Source: Cellvibrionales bacterium
Lineage (GTDB): Bacteria; Pseudomonadota; Gammaproteobacteria; Pseudomonadales; JAHEIH01
Direction: 5' to 3'
Length of the DNA stretch: 40,915 nucleotides
NCBI GenBank assembly: GCA_024639455.1
Contig: JAHEIH010000014.1
Location: forward strand, 1-40,915
A model generated the notes under the pieces. It made no database searches. It had not been told where the DNA came from and worked only from the letters and a program-made list of their open reading frames with translations. Of the stretch, positions 7,744-16,147 are shown piece by piece. The position numbers were made by a program, and so were the translations under genes. Numbering within the stretch: position 1 is the first letter of the stretch; the number at the start of each line of letters is the position of its first letter.

Positions 7744-7752
7744 TGCTATACT
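7744..7752 (+). promoter_or_regulatory. Extended -10 promoter of the PocR-GGDEF gene
   Basis: TGC followed by TATACT (7744-7752) is an extended -10 element 30 bp before the ATG, with no good -35 box at 17 bp. Extended -10 promoters often lack a -35. Confidence 0.45.
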
Positions 7753-7782
7753 CAAGGAGAAGAGATTTTTTGAGCAAGCCCT

Positions 7783-8820
7783 ATGAAGTATGCATTCGAC
7801 GAGATTTTTGACATTCCTAAGCTGACACGCTTGTGTGAAAACTTTACCAAAATCAATGGCACCGTCACCGCGCTACTGGATTTGGAGGGCACGGTTCACA
7901 TTAAGACCGGCTGGCAACGTATCTGCACCCAGTACCACCGCCAAAACCCAGTCTCAGCAGCCCGCTGTTTAGAAAGCGACACCTATATCGCCGGCCAACT
8001 TGCTGAGGGCTCTAAATACAATGCCTATCAATGTAAAAACGGCCTAGTCGATATTGCTGTTCCTGTGTATGTTGGAGAAGAACACGTTGCTAATTTCTTC
8101 ACCGGTCAATTTCTATACAAGCCACCTGAGAAAGAGTATTTCATCAATCAAGCTAACGAACTTGGCGTTGAGTTGATTCCCTATATTGACGCTTTGAACG
8201 ATGTGCCGATATTTGAAGAAGACGAGATCAAAAATATCTTAGATTTTCTCGTTTCTCTAGCTGAAACCATCGGAGAAATGGGACTAGCAAGGATCCAATT
8301 ACTTGAAATAAAACAGGGGTTTGAAAAGCTCGCCGCAGAAGACGCTCTAACCATGTTGTTCAATCGCCGCAGCTTTGAGATGCACCTCGACAGCGAATTT
8401 ATGCGTGCCCAACGCTATCATCACCCACTGGTCGTTTGCTTGATAGACATTGACCACTTTAAATCGATCAATGATACCTATGGTCACGCATGCGGTGATA
8501 AGGCATTGATTTCTATCTCGGAAACTTTAACCAACAACCTTCGCCAATCTGACATTGTGTTCCGTATTGGCGGTGACGAATTGTGCCTTCTTTTTCCAGA
8601 GTCCGACCTCAACGACATCAGCCATACCCTTGAAAAACTTCGCGATGCCATTGCAAGCACCCCCGTCACATCTTGCGAGGCCTCAATTTCGTTAACGTGC
8701 AGCTTTGGCGCAACCCAGCTACATAACGAGGATGACAGCAAGGAAGCGTTAATGACGCGCGCAGACCGCGCGCTTTATCAGGCAAAGGCTGAAGGAAGAA
8801 ACTGCGTCTACGCGATCTAG
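7783..8820 (+). CDS. Diguanylate cyclase with PocR sensory domain
   Basis: The 345-residue cytoplasmic protein begins with a PocR domain (about 5-165): IFDIPKL, then cysteines C48, C62 and C84 (ICTQ, ARCLESD, YQCKNG), GLVDIAVPVYVGEE and FFTGQF. PocR domains bind small ligands such as short diols or hydrocarbon derivatives. The GGDEF domain (about 185-345) has DALTMLFNRRSFE, DIDHFKSINDTYGH and the signature GGDEL (263-267), with an inhibitory RQSD site (254-257) five residues upstream. So it should make cyclic di-GMP with product inhibition. The last residue of the signature is L instead of F, a tolerated variant. No membrane segment is seen. Confidence 0.9.
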   Translation: MKYAFDEIFDIPKLTRLCENFTKINGTVTALLDLEGTVHIKTGWQRICTQYHRQNPVSAARCLESDTYIAGQLAEGSKYNAYQCKNGLVDIAVPVYVGEEHVANFFTGQFLYKPPEKEYFINQANELGVELIPYIDALNDVPIFEEDEIKNILDFLVSLAETIGEMGLARIQLLEIKQGFEKLAAEDALTMLFNRRSFEMHLDSEFMRAQRYHHPLVVCLIDIDHFKSINDTYGHACGDKALISISETLTNNLRQSDIVFRIGGDELCLLFPESDLNDISHTLEKLRDAIASTPVTSCEASISLTCSFGATQLHNEDDSKEALMTRADRALYQAKAEGRNCVYAI

Positions 8821-8982
8821 CCTATCGATACCCTCTAAACCGGTGCAATACTGATTTTTCGTCACGTTGATCCTGCGCTTTATTTTCTTGCTGCGCTTGT
8901 TGTCGATGTAAAAATCTGACTTGCCGACACGCCAACAATCTTTCACTATATTGATCAAACACTCACCACTAGGAACGCCCAT

Positions 8983-9399
8983 ATGACCGACCAGCAACGT
9001 CGCCGTTTTCTCACCCAAGCCACTGCCGTGGCGGCCACAGCGACTGTGGCGGGTTCTCTATCGGCCTCAGAAAAGGAATGCACCGCCATGTCGCCCCTGA
9101 TTCACAATGTCTACTTTTGGCTTAAAAACCCGGATTCACAAGAGGATCGTGATGCGTTGATTGCAGGTTTACACACCCTGCGCGAGGTGCCTCACGTGCA
9201 ATCGCTTTTTGTTGGTGTTCCTGCGTCCACCATGGAACGCGGCGTCATTGACACCAGCTACCACGTATCAGAAATGATGATGTTCAATAGTGTAGCCGAT
9301 CAAGACGCCTACCAAACCCACCCGCTGCACAACAAGTTTGTGGAAGAGTGCTCGCACCTGTGGGAGCGAGTGGTGGTTTACGATTCTCTGTCAGCCTAA
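8983..9399 (+). CDS. Tat-exported Dabb (stress-responsive A/B barrel) protein
   Basis: The 138-residue protein starts with a twin-arginine signal, [19 protein letters not shown] (residues 6-24), followed by a Dabb domain: [34 protein letters not shown] and the later [28 protein letters not shown]. Dabb domains are ferredoxin-like dimers; some act as olivetolic-acid-cyclase-like or heme-binding enzymes, but most are uncharacterised. AGGAA precedes the ATG. It is followed 16 bp later by the GFA-family gene, so the two are probably co-transcribed. A second exported Dabb gene sits at 12676-13077. Confidence 0.85.
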   Translation: MTDQQRRRFLTQATAVAATATVAGSLSASEKECTAMSPLIHNVYFWLKNPDSQEDRDALIAGLHTLREVPHVQSLFVGVPASTMERGVIDTSYHVSEMMMFNSVADQDAYQTHPLHNKFVEECSHLWERVVVYDSLSA

Positions 9400-9414
9400 G
9401 GGAAAGCTCAAGCC

Positions 9415-9831
9415 ATGAATACAATCATTGGTGGTTGCTTGTGCGGAGGAGTGCGCTACCACAGCGACGAAGAGCCCAAAATGACAGCGGTGTGCCACTG
9501 TAACCACTGCCAAAAACAAAGCGGCACGGCGTTTTCGGTACTAGTAGGCGTCAGTGCGGCATCTATTCACTACTACGAGCAAGCCAGCTTGGCAGAATAC
9601 ACCGACCGCGGCGAATCGGGCGCGGCGGTGTACCGCCAGTTCTGCAACCACTGCGGCTCTCCTATCCTGTCGCTGGCCGACAGCATGCCCGGAATGGCCT
9701 TTATCAAAGCCGGCACCTTGGACGATACCTCGTGGTTAAAGCCCACCGCCCATGTATGGTGCCGTTCGGCACAACCCTGGGTAGAAATTCCCTCCGAGGC
9801 GGTGCAATTCCCGCGCGGTAGCCAAGCTTGA
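9415..9831 (+). CDS. GFA-family (Gfa/CENP-V) zinc protein
   Basis: The 138-residue protein has the Gfa fold with its three cysteine clusters: GGCLCGGVRY near the N-terminus, CHCNHCQKQSGTAFS, and FCNHCGSPI, giving two zinc sites. VWCRSAQPWVEIP closes the family. The founding member was proposed to aid glutathione and formaldehyde adduct formation, but most members have no proven reaction. It lies 16 bp downstream of the Tat-Dabb gene and is convergent with matB. Confidence 0.9.
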   Translation: MNTIIGGCLCGGVRYHSDEEPKMTAVCHCNHCQKQSGTAFSVLVGVSAASIHYYEQASLAEYTDRGESGAAVYRQFCNHCGSPILSLADSMPGMAFIKAGTLDDTSWLKPTAHVWCRSAQPWVEIPSEAVQFPRGSQA

Positions 9832-9876
9832 AATAGCTACAGCCTACCTAGCAGGCGCCACATCGCTAACGCTTTG

Positions 9877-11400
9877 CTAAGCGAATAGGGCTTTATTTTC
9901 CTCTCGCAAGACGTTTTTCTGTACCTTACCCATGGTATTGCGGGGCAGCTCGGCACGCACAATGACGCGCTTGGGTACTTTAAAGCCAGAGATCTGCTCT
10001 TTTAAGGCCGCGATAATATCTGCTTCGTGCGGCGTTTCCCCTGGCTTGGCGACAACTACCGCCACCACTCCTTCACCAAAATCGGGGTGGGCAACGCCGA
10101 TCACCGCTGACTCTTTGACGCCGGGTAATTCATCGACAATCAACTCAATTTCTTTTGGGTAGACATTAAGGCCACCGGTAATCACCATATCTTTAGCGCG
10201 CCCGACAATCGCCACATAGTGATCGGCGTCAATCGAGGCCTTGTCGCCGGTGTTAAAGAAGCCATCCGCAGTGAAGTCTTCGGCGGTTTTGTCGGGCATT
10301 TTCCAGTAGCCCTTAAACACGTTAGCGCCACGCACTTGCAGGTTGCCGATCTCACCTTGTTCAAGGATATTGCCAGCCTCGTCAACGACGCGTACCTCCA
10401 CCCCAGGCAAGGCCGGGCCAACGGTGCCGGCTTTGCGCACACCATTGAGTGGGTTGGAGGTATTCATGCCGGTTTCAGTCATACCGTAGCGTTCAAGAAT
10501 GCGCTGCCCAGTAAGGGTTTCGAAGTCGTTGAAGGTCTCTTCCAGCAATGGTGCAGACCCCGAGATGAACAGGCGCATGTTCTGGCAGTGATCCGCGCCG
10601 AACTCCGCGCTGCTCAGCAGTCGGGTATAGTAAGTGGGCACGCCCATCATCACTGTGCTGCGAGGCAGCTCTGTCAAGGCTTGCTGCAGATCGAAGCCCT
10701 TTAACCAACGCATCGAAGCGCCGCTCAAGAACACACAACTCAAAGCCACAAATAAGCCGTGTACGTGGAAAATGGGCAGGGCGTGCAACAGCACATCACG
10801 GTCACTAACGCCCCAAAACTTCACCAGCGACTGGCCATTGCTAAGTAGATTACCATGACTCAACATAATCCCTTTCGGCACGCCGGTAGTCCCCGAGGAA
10901 TATAACAGCGAAGCCAGTTCATCCGCTTCTTTATGGGCAATGCCGTAATCGGGCTCACAGCCCGCCGCCTGCTCGGTTAATGAACCAGCGCCATCGCCAT
11001 TCAAGGTGAGTAAATGTGGCACATTATTCTCAACGCACAGGCTTTGCATCATTGCCAAATCGCCGCTATCGCAAACCACCACCGAAGGCTCAGCGTTGCT
11101 TAAAAAATAACTCAATTCGCTCGACTTGTAGCCGGTGTTCAAAGGGTGAAACACCAAGCCGGCACGTAGACAGGCCAAGTATAAGCAGAGCGCCTGGGGG
11201 GATTTTTCCACCTGTACCGACACGCGAGCACCACCTTCACAACCCAGTGATTGCAAGAAGGCACTCAATCGCGCCGATTCGCGATCGAGGTCGGCAAAGG
11301 TCATGCTATGACCTTCAGCGGTTGTTAACGCCACACTGTCGAAGCGTTGTGAAAACTGTTGGTAAAAGTGGGCGAAAACGTTGCTATTGTTGTCAGACAT
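9877..11400 (-). CDS. matB: Malonyl-CoA synthetase
   Basis: The 507-residue adenylate-forming ligase converts malonate, ATP and CoA to malonyl-CoA. It shows the AMP-binding P-loop YSSGTTGVPKGIMLSHGN, the MatB-typical LPIFHVHGLFVAL with SMRWLKGF, RYGMTETGMN (A5) and TGDKASIDADHYVAIVGR (A7-A8), with the A10 lysine in RNTMGKVQKN. Length is standard. It is the third gene of madL-madM-matB, 23 bp after madM, so imported malonate is activated at once. No malonyl-CoA decarboxylase (matA) and no GntR-type matR are adjacent, unlike rhizobial mat operons. Confidence 0.92.
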   Translation of the reverse strand: MSDNNSNVFAHFYQQFSQRFDSVALTTAEGHSMTFADLDRESARLSAFLQSLGCEGGARVSVQVEKSPQALCLYLACLRAGLVFHPLNTGYKSSELSYFLSNAEPSVVVCDSGDLAMMQSLCVENNVPHLLTLNGDGAGSLTEQAAGCEPDYGIAHKEADELASLLYSSGTTGVPKGIMLSHGNLLSNGQSLVKFWGVSDRDVLLHALPIFHVHGLFVALSCVFLSGASMRWLKGFDLQQALTELPRSTVMMGVPTYYTRLLSSAEFGADHCQNMRLFISGSAPLLEETFNDFETLTGQRILERYGMTETGMNTSNPLNGVRKAGTVGPALPGVEVRVVDEAGNILEQGEIGNLQVRGANVFKGYWKMPDKTAEDFTADGFFNTGDKASIDADHYVAIVGRAKDMVITGGLNVYPKEIELIVDELPGVKESAVIGVAHPDFGEGVVAVVVAKPGETPHEADIIAALKEQISGFKVPKRVIVRAELPRNTMGKVQKNVLREENKALFA

Positions 11401-11423
11401 GAATTAAAACCACATTGCATTAA

Positions 11424-12185
11424 TTAGGAAAAGATGAGACGCACCGCGAAAAATAACACCGAGGGCGCCAGTAAGCAGCCGACACCGGTGTAAAAAGTAG
11501 CCGTCATAGCACCGTAGGGGACTAAGCGCGGATCGGTAGCCGCCAGCCCGCCAGCAACCCCTGAAGTCGTCCCCATTAGACCGCCGTAGATCATCGCCGA
11601 CAGAGGATTATTTAGGCCAATTATTCGGGCGACAAATGGGGTGGCGCTCATCACCAGCACCGACTTCACCAAACCCGCAGCCACACTCAAGGCAATCACT
11701 TCTGACGATGCCCCGAGCGCTGTGCCAGTGACAGGCCCCACAATATAGGTCGCCGCACCGGCGCCAATGGTACTGATATCTACCGGGTCGGTATAACCGA
11801 ACAACACAGCGATGATCGCACCCACGACGAAGGACACCACCACGCCCATGACCACCGATAGCGCACCGACAAAGCCAGCTTTTTTAATGACATCAAGGCT
11901 GGCGCCATAGGCGGTAGAAATAATGGCAAAGTCACGGAACATGGCACCACCTAACAAGGCCACTCCCGAAAATACCGCCACATCAGCCACGCCCTTTTTA
12001 CCCCCCGTATAGGTGCCAGCAATATAGGCAATGACAAGACCCAGCGCGATGGCAATGGCCGAGCCATGAACCTGACCCCGGGTAATTTTGTCAGACACCC
12101 AATAGGCAAACCACATCACCACGCCAACAAACATAAAGGCCGTAATCAAGCCCTGCTTCACTAACACGTTTTCCAGCATTTCCAT
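11424..12185 (-). CDS. madM: Malonate transporter subunit MadM
   Basis: The 253-residue protein is the large membrane subunit of the MadLM sodium-malonate symporter. It has about seven hydrophobic segments, with family stretches GQVHGSAIAIALGLVIAYI, AGTYTGGKKG, VFSGVALLGGAMFRDFAIIS, GPVTGTALGASSEVIALS, and GLMGTTSGVAGGLAATDPRL. TTGGAG lies ahead of the ATG at 12185. It starts 6 bp after the madL stop and is followed by matB, so all three are one transcript. Confidence 0.95.
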   Translation of the reverse strand: MEMLENVLVKQGLITAFMFVGVVMWFAYWVSDKITRGQVHGSAIAIALGLVIAYIAGTYTGGKKGVADVAVFSGVALLGGAMFRDFAIISTAYGASLDVIKKAGFVGALSVVMGVVVSFVVGAIIAVLFGYTDPVDISTIGAGAATYIVGPVTGTALGASSEVIALSVAAGLVKSVLVMSATPFVARIIGLNNPLSAMIYGGLMGTTSGVAGGLAATDPRLVPYGAMTATFYTGVGCLLAPSVLFFAVRLIFS

Positions 12186-12191
12186 GACGGC

Positions 12192-12575
12192 TTACTCCAA
12201 CGGCGGCAGTGGCTCGCTCGGGCCACCACTTAAACGGGTAAAAACAGGAATCAGTGCGAAGCTCACTAGCACCGCCAACACGCCAGCAATCAGGGCCATC
12301 CAGCCGCCAGACACCGCCGCTAGTACATTCTGTTTTGCCGCCATGGCTACCACGATAGGGATGTACATCGCGCTCCAGAACTTGATGCCATCCTCGCTGA
12401 CTGGTTTTAAATGAAAGCGCTTGTCCGACAGGTTCGACAGCACAATCAATAACAACATGGCGATACCCACTCCGCCCACGTTAGCCTTCACACCCAACAA
12501 CACCCCCAGTTGGTCCCCAGTGAACATACCGACAAGCATGCAAAAGGCCAACAGGGCGACGCCATATACCATCAT
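12192..12575 (-). CDS. madL: Malonate transporter subunit MadL
   Basis: The small subunit of MadLM, here 127 residues, with four hydrophobic helices: YGVALLAFCMLVGMFTG, VGGVGIAMLLLIVLSNL, the central FWSAMYIPIVVAMAAKQNVL and a last helix ending before the PLPPLE tail. The start is taken at the ATG at 12575 because GGAG lies six bases in front of it; a GTG at 12587 would add four residues but has no ribosome site. It leads the madL-madM-matB operon. A minus-strand TATACT-like box lies in the 100-bp gap upstream without a clear -35. Confidence 0.93.
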   Translation of the reverse strand: MMVYGVALLAFCMLVGMFTGDQLGVLLGVKANVGGVGIAMLLLIVLSNLSDKRFHLKPVSEDGIKFWSAMYIPIVVAMAAKQNVLAAVSGGWMALIAGVLAVLVSFALIPVFTRLSGGPSEPLPPLE

Positions 12576-12675
12576 AGGCTGCTCCACATTTTGTTCTTAT
12601 ATGAGATTAATTACTAAAAGGAGTATATAGCGGAGCCTACGACTTGGATATTGAGCAATTGCTTATCTGACAAAC

Positions 12676-13077
12676 CTAGGGCTGCGCAGGGTAATCCACG
12701 ACAAACACCCCCTCTAAAACCTCTAACTCGCCCAATAACTGGCCAAACTTGGCGTGCTCAGGGTGGGGTAGATAGGCGTCGCGCGCAGCCGCATCGGTAA
12801 AGGTCAATTGGTAAATGTGGCTAAAGCCTTGATCTAGCCCCTCGGGGCTGTTGTTGATACCGTATTCAAAGTGAGTAATACCGTCGATCTTATGCTGTAA
12901 TTCGCGAAACGCATCGGTCACACCCTGGATATCGCTTTCTGAGGCGTCGGGCTTGTACTTAAATACCACCACGTGGCGTAACCCGGCGCTAGGTTGGGTG
13001 GGGGTCGATAAATTGTCTGCCATCGCGTTTGCTCCTACTCCAAATATAAAAATGCAGCTCATTAAAAATGACTTCAT
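12676..13077 (-). CDS. Exported Dabb-domain protein
   Basis: The 133-residue protein starts with a Sec signal peptide (KSFLMSCIFIFGVGANAMA, cleavage near residue 21) and continues as a Dabb domain: LRHVVVFKYKPDASESDIQ, FRELQHKIDGITHFEYG, and HIYQLTFTDAAARDAYLPH followed by PEHAKF. The HVVVFKYK strand and the DAYLPHPEH segment are the family's usual marks. It is upstream of madL in the same direction, 100 bp away. It is a second exported Dabb protein beside the Tat-exported one at 8983. Function unknown. Confidence 0.85.
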   Translation of the reverse strand: MKSFLMSCIFIFGVGANAMADNLSTPTQPSAGLRHVVVFKYKPDASESDIQGVTDAFRELQHKIDGITHFEYGINNSPEGLDQGFSHIYQLTFTDAAARDAYLPHPEHAKFGQLLGELEVLEGVFVVDYPAQP

Positions 13078-13203
13078 GGTGGCTTCCCTAGTTATGAGAC
13101 AATCCCTACCGCAGCACGTATATGTTCAAAGGCAAGCGATAGAAACATTAGTTAATCATAGTAGCTTAAACATCTGTTGAGTGATGTCAGAATAAGGAGT
13201 CAA

Positions 13204-13776
13204 ATGCCCCACGACACTCGAGACCTCAATAGCGACCGCCGCGACATTGCCGATTTAGATGAAATCTGGCTATTCGGTTACGGCTCATTGATCTATAAGG
13301 TGGATTTCCCCTACGTCGACTGCGCCACGGCCTACCTAGATGGCTGGCAACGCCGATTTTGGCAGGGTAGCCACGACCACCGCGGCACGCCAGAGGCACC
13401 GGGGCGCGTGCTGACATTGATCGAAGCGCCTGCCAAGCGCTGCTTTGGCAAAGCCTACCGAGTCACCTTGAATGAGTTTGACCATCTAGATCACCGCGAA
13501 AAAAACGGTTATGTCCGCCAACTTGCCCCCCTCCAACTCGCGGATGGTAGGCAGCGAACAGGGGTATTTTACGTGGGACTCACCAACAGCCCGGCCCACC
13601 TAGGTGAAGCCAGTGAGCGCGCTATCGCCGAGCAGATTTTTCGCAGCGAGGGCCCTAGCGGCAGTAATCGTGATTACCTGCACCAACTCCAAGACGCACT
13701 TGCAGCCCACGGCGAAGTCGACGACCACGTCATGGCCATTGACCGCTTGGTGAGACAACTCGCCGGGGACGACTAG
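13204..13776 (+). CDS. chaC: ChaC-like gamma-glutamylcyclotransferase
   Basis: The 190-residue protein has the ChaC signature LFGYGSLIYK, then LDGWQRRFWQGSHDHRGTP (the RxFWQGSxDHRG motif), GRVLTL, the catalytic-Glu LDHREKNGYVR and later SEGPSGSNRDYLHQL. ChaC enzymes split glutathione to 5-oxoproline and Cys-Gly. The start is taken at the ATG at 13204, which has AAGGAG four bases upstream; an ATG at 13177 would add nine residues without a ribosome site. Its stop overlaps the stop of the convergent peptidase gene in the palindrome CTAG (13773-13776). Confidence 0.92.
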   Translation: MPHDTRDLNSDRRDIADLDEIWLFGYGSLIYKVDFPYVDCATAYLDGWQRRFWQGSHDHRGTPEAPGRVLTLIEAPAKRCFGKAYRVTLNEFDHLDHREKNGYVRQLAPLQLADGRQRTGVFYVGLTNSPAHLGEASERAIAEQIFRSEGPSGSNRDYLHQLQDALAAHGEVDDHVMAIDRLVRQLAGDD

Positions 13777-15983
13777 TCTTTCAGGTGACGATTAAAAAAA
13801 TTCATCACTGTTTTCGCGTAGTGGCTTCGGATCGCCTTACTGCTTGAAATACCATGCTTTTCTCCGGGGTAGTCCATCACTTCAAAGGACTTACCGGCTT
13901 CTTGCAAATGGCGATAAAGACGTGTGCTGTGGCTGAACAATACGTTGTCATCTGCCATGCCATGTACGACCAGCAAAGGGCCTTGCAGGCCGTCAGCATA
14001 AGGAAACACCGAGGACGCGGTGTAGGCATCCCCATCAACGCGAGGATCGCCCATGTAACGTTCGGTATAGTGGGTATCGTACAGGCGCCACTCAGTCACC
14101 GGTGCGCCCGCCGCGCCGGCGGCAAAGACATCACCGGCCTGGAACATGCTCATCAAGGTCATATAGCCACCGTAGCTATGCCCGTGCACGCCGATGCGAT
14201 TGGCATCGACGTATGGCAAACCGGCAAGGTACTTCGCTCCGGCCACCTGGTCTTGCACTTCAAGACTGCCCATTTTCTTGTAAATGGGCGACTCAAAGGC
14301 CACGCCACGATTGTCCGAACCGCGGTTATCAATACTGAATACCACGTATCCCTGACTCGCCCAGTACTGCATCAACAAGCCGCGCTGCCCCCACCAACTG
14401 TTGGCCACCACTTGCACGTGGGGACCGCCGTACAAATAGACAATGGCGGGATGCTTATCTTTTTGAACCCTTGGCTTGTAGAGGCGGTAGTAAAGTTCGA
14501 CCCCGTCTTCACTGGTAAAGCTGCCGAATTCGGGCTCGATCCAATCCTTTATATAGGGCGTCAGCGGGTGCTTGGCGTCGAGGGCATTTTCTTCTAGCCA
14601 CGTCAGTTGCTCACCATTAGCTCTATGTAAGCTCACCTGCGGCGGGCGGTTAATCGTTGAAAAGGTGTCGATGTAAATCGATGCATCATCGGCGAAGCTA
14701 ATGCTGTGTGACCCTTCGCGCTGGGTCACGCGGGCGATATCACCGCCAGATAGTGGCACGCGGTAAAGGTGGCTTTCCAATACCGTGTCTTTACGACCGG
14801 TAAAGTATACCTGCCCCGCCGTGTTATCGACCGCGACAACCTCGTCGACAACCCAATCACCAGCGGTCAGTTGGCGTAACAGTTTGCCATCCGTGTCATA
14901 CAAATACAGGTGCTTAAAACCCTCCCTTTCTGACGCCCATACAAATTGGTTGCGCCCAGCCAGAAAATGCAGGTCTTTATGCAGGTTGATCCAGGTGTCG
15001 CTGCGCTCAGTCAACAGCGTTGTCTGTGAGGCATCAGCCACATTCCAGCGACGAAGTTCCAGCTCTTTTTGATCGCGGCTCTGCCACTGATAGGTAAAGG
15101 CCTCTGACGTTGGCAACCATTGGCCGCGGGCGATGTAGATATCCTCGTCAAGCCCCAGATCAATCCAGCGCCGCTCGCCGCTGTCGATGGCCTGTACGGC
15201 CAAGGCTATTTGTACGTTGTCGGTGCCAGCGTAGGGGTACTTCTGACTGATCATTTTGATCTCGTCGGCGTAAATTTCCGCGCGAGTGACCACGTCTACC
15301 GGCGACTCATCCACGCGGGTGAAGGCAATATGGCGCTCATCCGGCGACCACCAATAGCCGGTCATACGGCTCATTTCTTCCTGCGCGACAAACTCGGCCA
15401 TGCCAAACTTGATATCGCCCCCCCCCTCGCTAGTGATGGCGGTTTCGCGGCCGCTGGCAATGTGTTTGATAACGAGGTTTTGATCGCGCACAAAGGAGAT
15501 GTAATTGCCCTTGGGAGATAGTTTGATGTCGGTTTCAAAGGCCTCGGTGCTTAGCAGGCGTTGCGCGCCTTTTTCACCGATGCGGTGGTAGTAAACATCG
15601 CCACCAATCGGAAACAAAAGTGCTTTACCATCCTGCGACCACTGATAACTCACAATGCCCTTGCCACGCAAACGCATACGTTCGCGGCGCGCCTTTTCTT
15701 CATCTGACAATTCAACATCCGCCGCGCCCAAAGCATTGGAATCGAACAACAGCCGCGTTTCGCCCGAGGCAATGTGGTATTCCCACAGGTCCAGTTGGTC
15801 GTAATCTTCTTGCTTACCCTTCAAAAACGTGACGCGCTGACCGTCTGGTGCCACCTTCAAGCTCATCGGCGCCGAGCCATCTAACGAGGGAGAATCAAAA
15901 ATACGTTCGAGGGTGAGTTCGCTCGCCTGGGTGGTGGCACTCAACATAAGGGTTCCTATTAAAACGCTAGCCAATTTATTCAT
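13773..15983 (-). CDS. Exported dipeptidyl-peptidase IV-type S9 peptidase
   Basis: The 736-residue protein has a signal peptide (NKLASVLIGTLMLSATTQA), an eight-bladed propeller and a C-terminal hydrolase domain. The catalytic serine is S603 in HGHSYGGYM, the acid D678 or D679 in HGMADDNVLF and the histidine H710 in GEKHGI. E202-E203 in EFVAQEEMSRM match the double-Glu motif that binds the free N-terminus in DPP IV, so it should remove N-terminal dipeptides, typically Xaa-Pro, from peptides in the periplasm. It diverges from the second S9 peptidase gene at 16148, so the two may be co-regulated. Confidence 0.92.
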   Translation of the reverse strand: MNKLASVLIGTLMLSATTQASELTLERIFDSPSLDGSAPMSLKVAPDGQRVTFLKGKQEDYDQLDLWEYHIASGETRLLFDSNALGAADVELSDEEKARRERMRLRGKGIVSYQWSQDGKALLFPIGGDVYYHRIGEKGAQRLLSTEAFETDIKLSPKGNYISFVRDQNLVIKHIASGRETAITSEGGGDIKFGMAEFVAQEEMSRMTGYWWSPDERHIAFTRVDESPVDVVTRAEIYADEIKMISQKYPYAGTDNVQIALAVQAIDSGERRWIDLGLDEDIYIARGQWLPTSEAFTYQWQSRDQKELELRRWNVADASQTTLLTERSDTWINLHKDLHFLAGRNQFVWASEREGFKHLYLYDTDGKLLRQLTAGDWVVDEVVAVDNTAGQVYFTGRKDTVLESHLYRVPLSGGDIARVTQREGSHSISFADDASIYIDTFSTINRPPQVSLHRANGEQLTWLEENALDAKHPLTPYIKDWIEPEFGSFTSEDGVELYYRLYKPRVQKDKHPAIVYLYGGPHVQVVANSWWGQRGLLMQYWASQGYVVFSIDNRGSDNRGVAFESPIYKKMGSLEVQDQVAGAKYLAGLPYVDANRIGVHGHSYGGYMTLMSMFQAGDVFAAGAAGAPVTEWRLYDTHYTERYMGDPRVDGDAYTASSVFPYADGLQGPLLVVHGMADDNVLFSHSTRLYRHLQEAGKSFEVMDYPGEKHGISSSKAIRSHYAKTVMNFFNRHLKD

Positions 15984-16147
15984 GGTGTCTTCACATGCTG
16001 ATCATCGATAACAACGCAGTGTATGCCAAGTCATGTTAGCCGCCCATGGCAGCAGCACTTTCTGGCAGGGACTGACACGCTCACCCGGCGACAATTGCTG
16101 ATACTTTCGCTATCTTGCTAAAGATAATGATATCGAGGTAAATCCCT

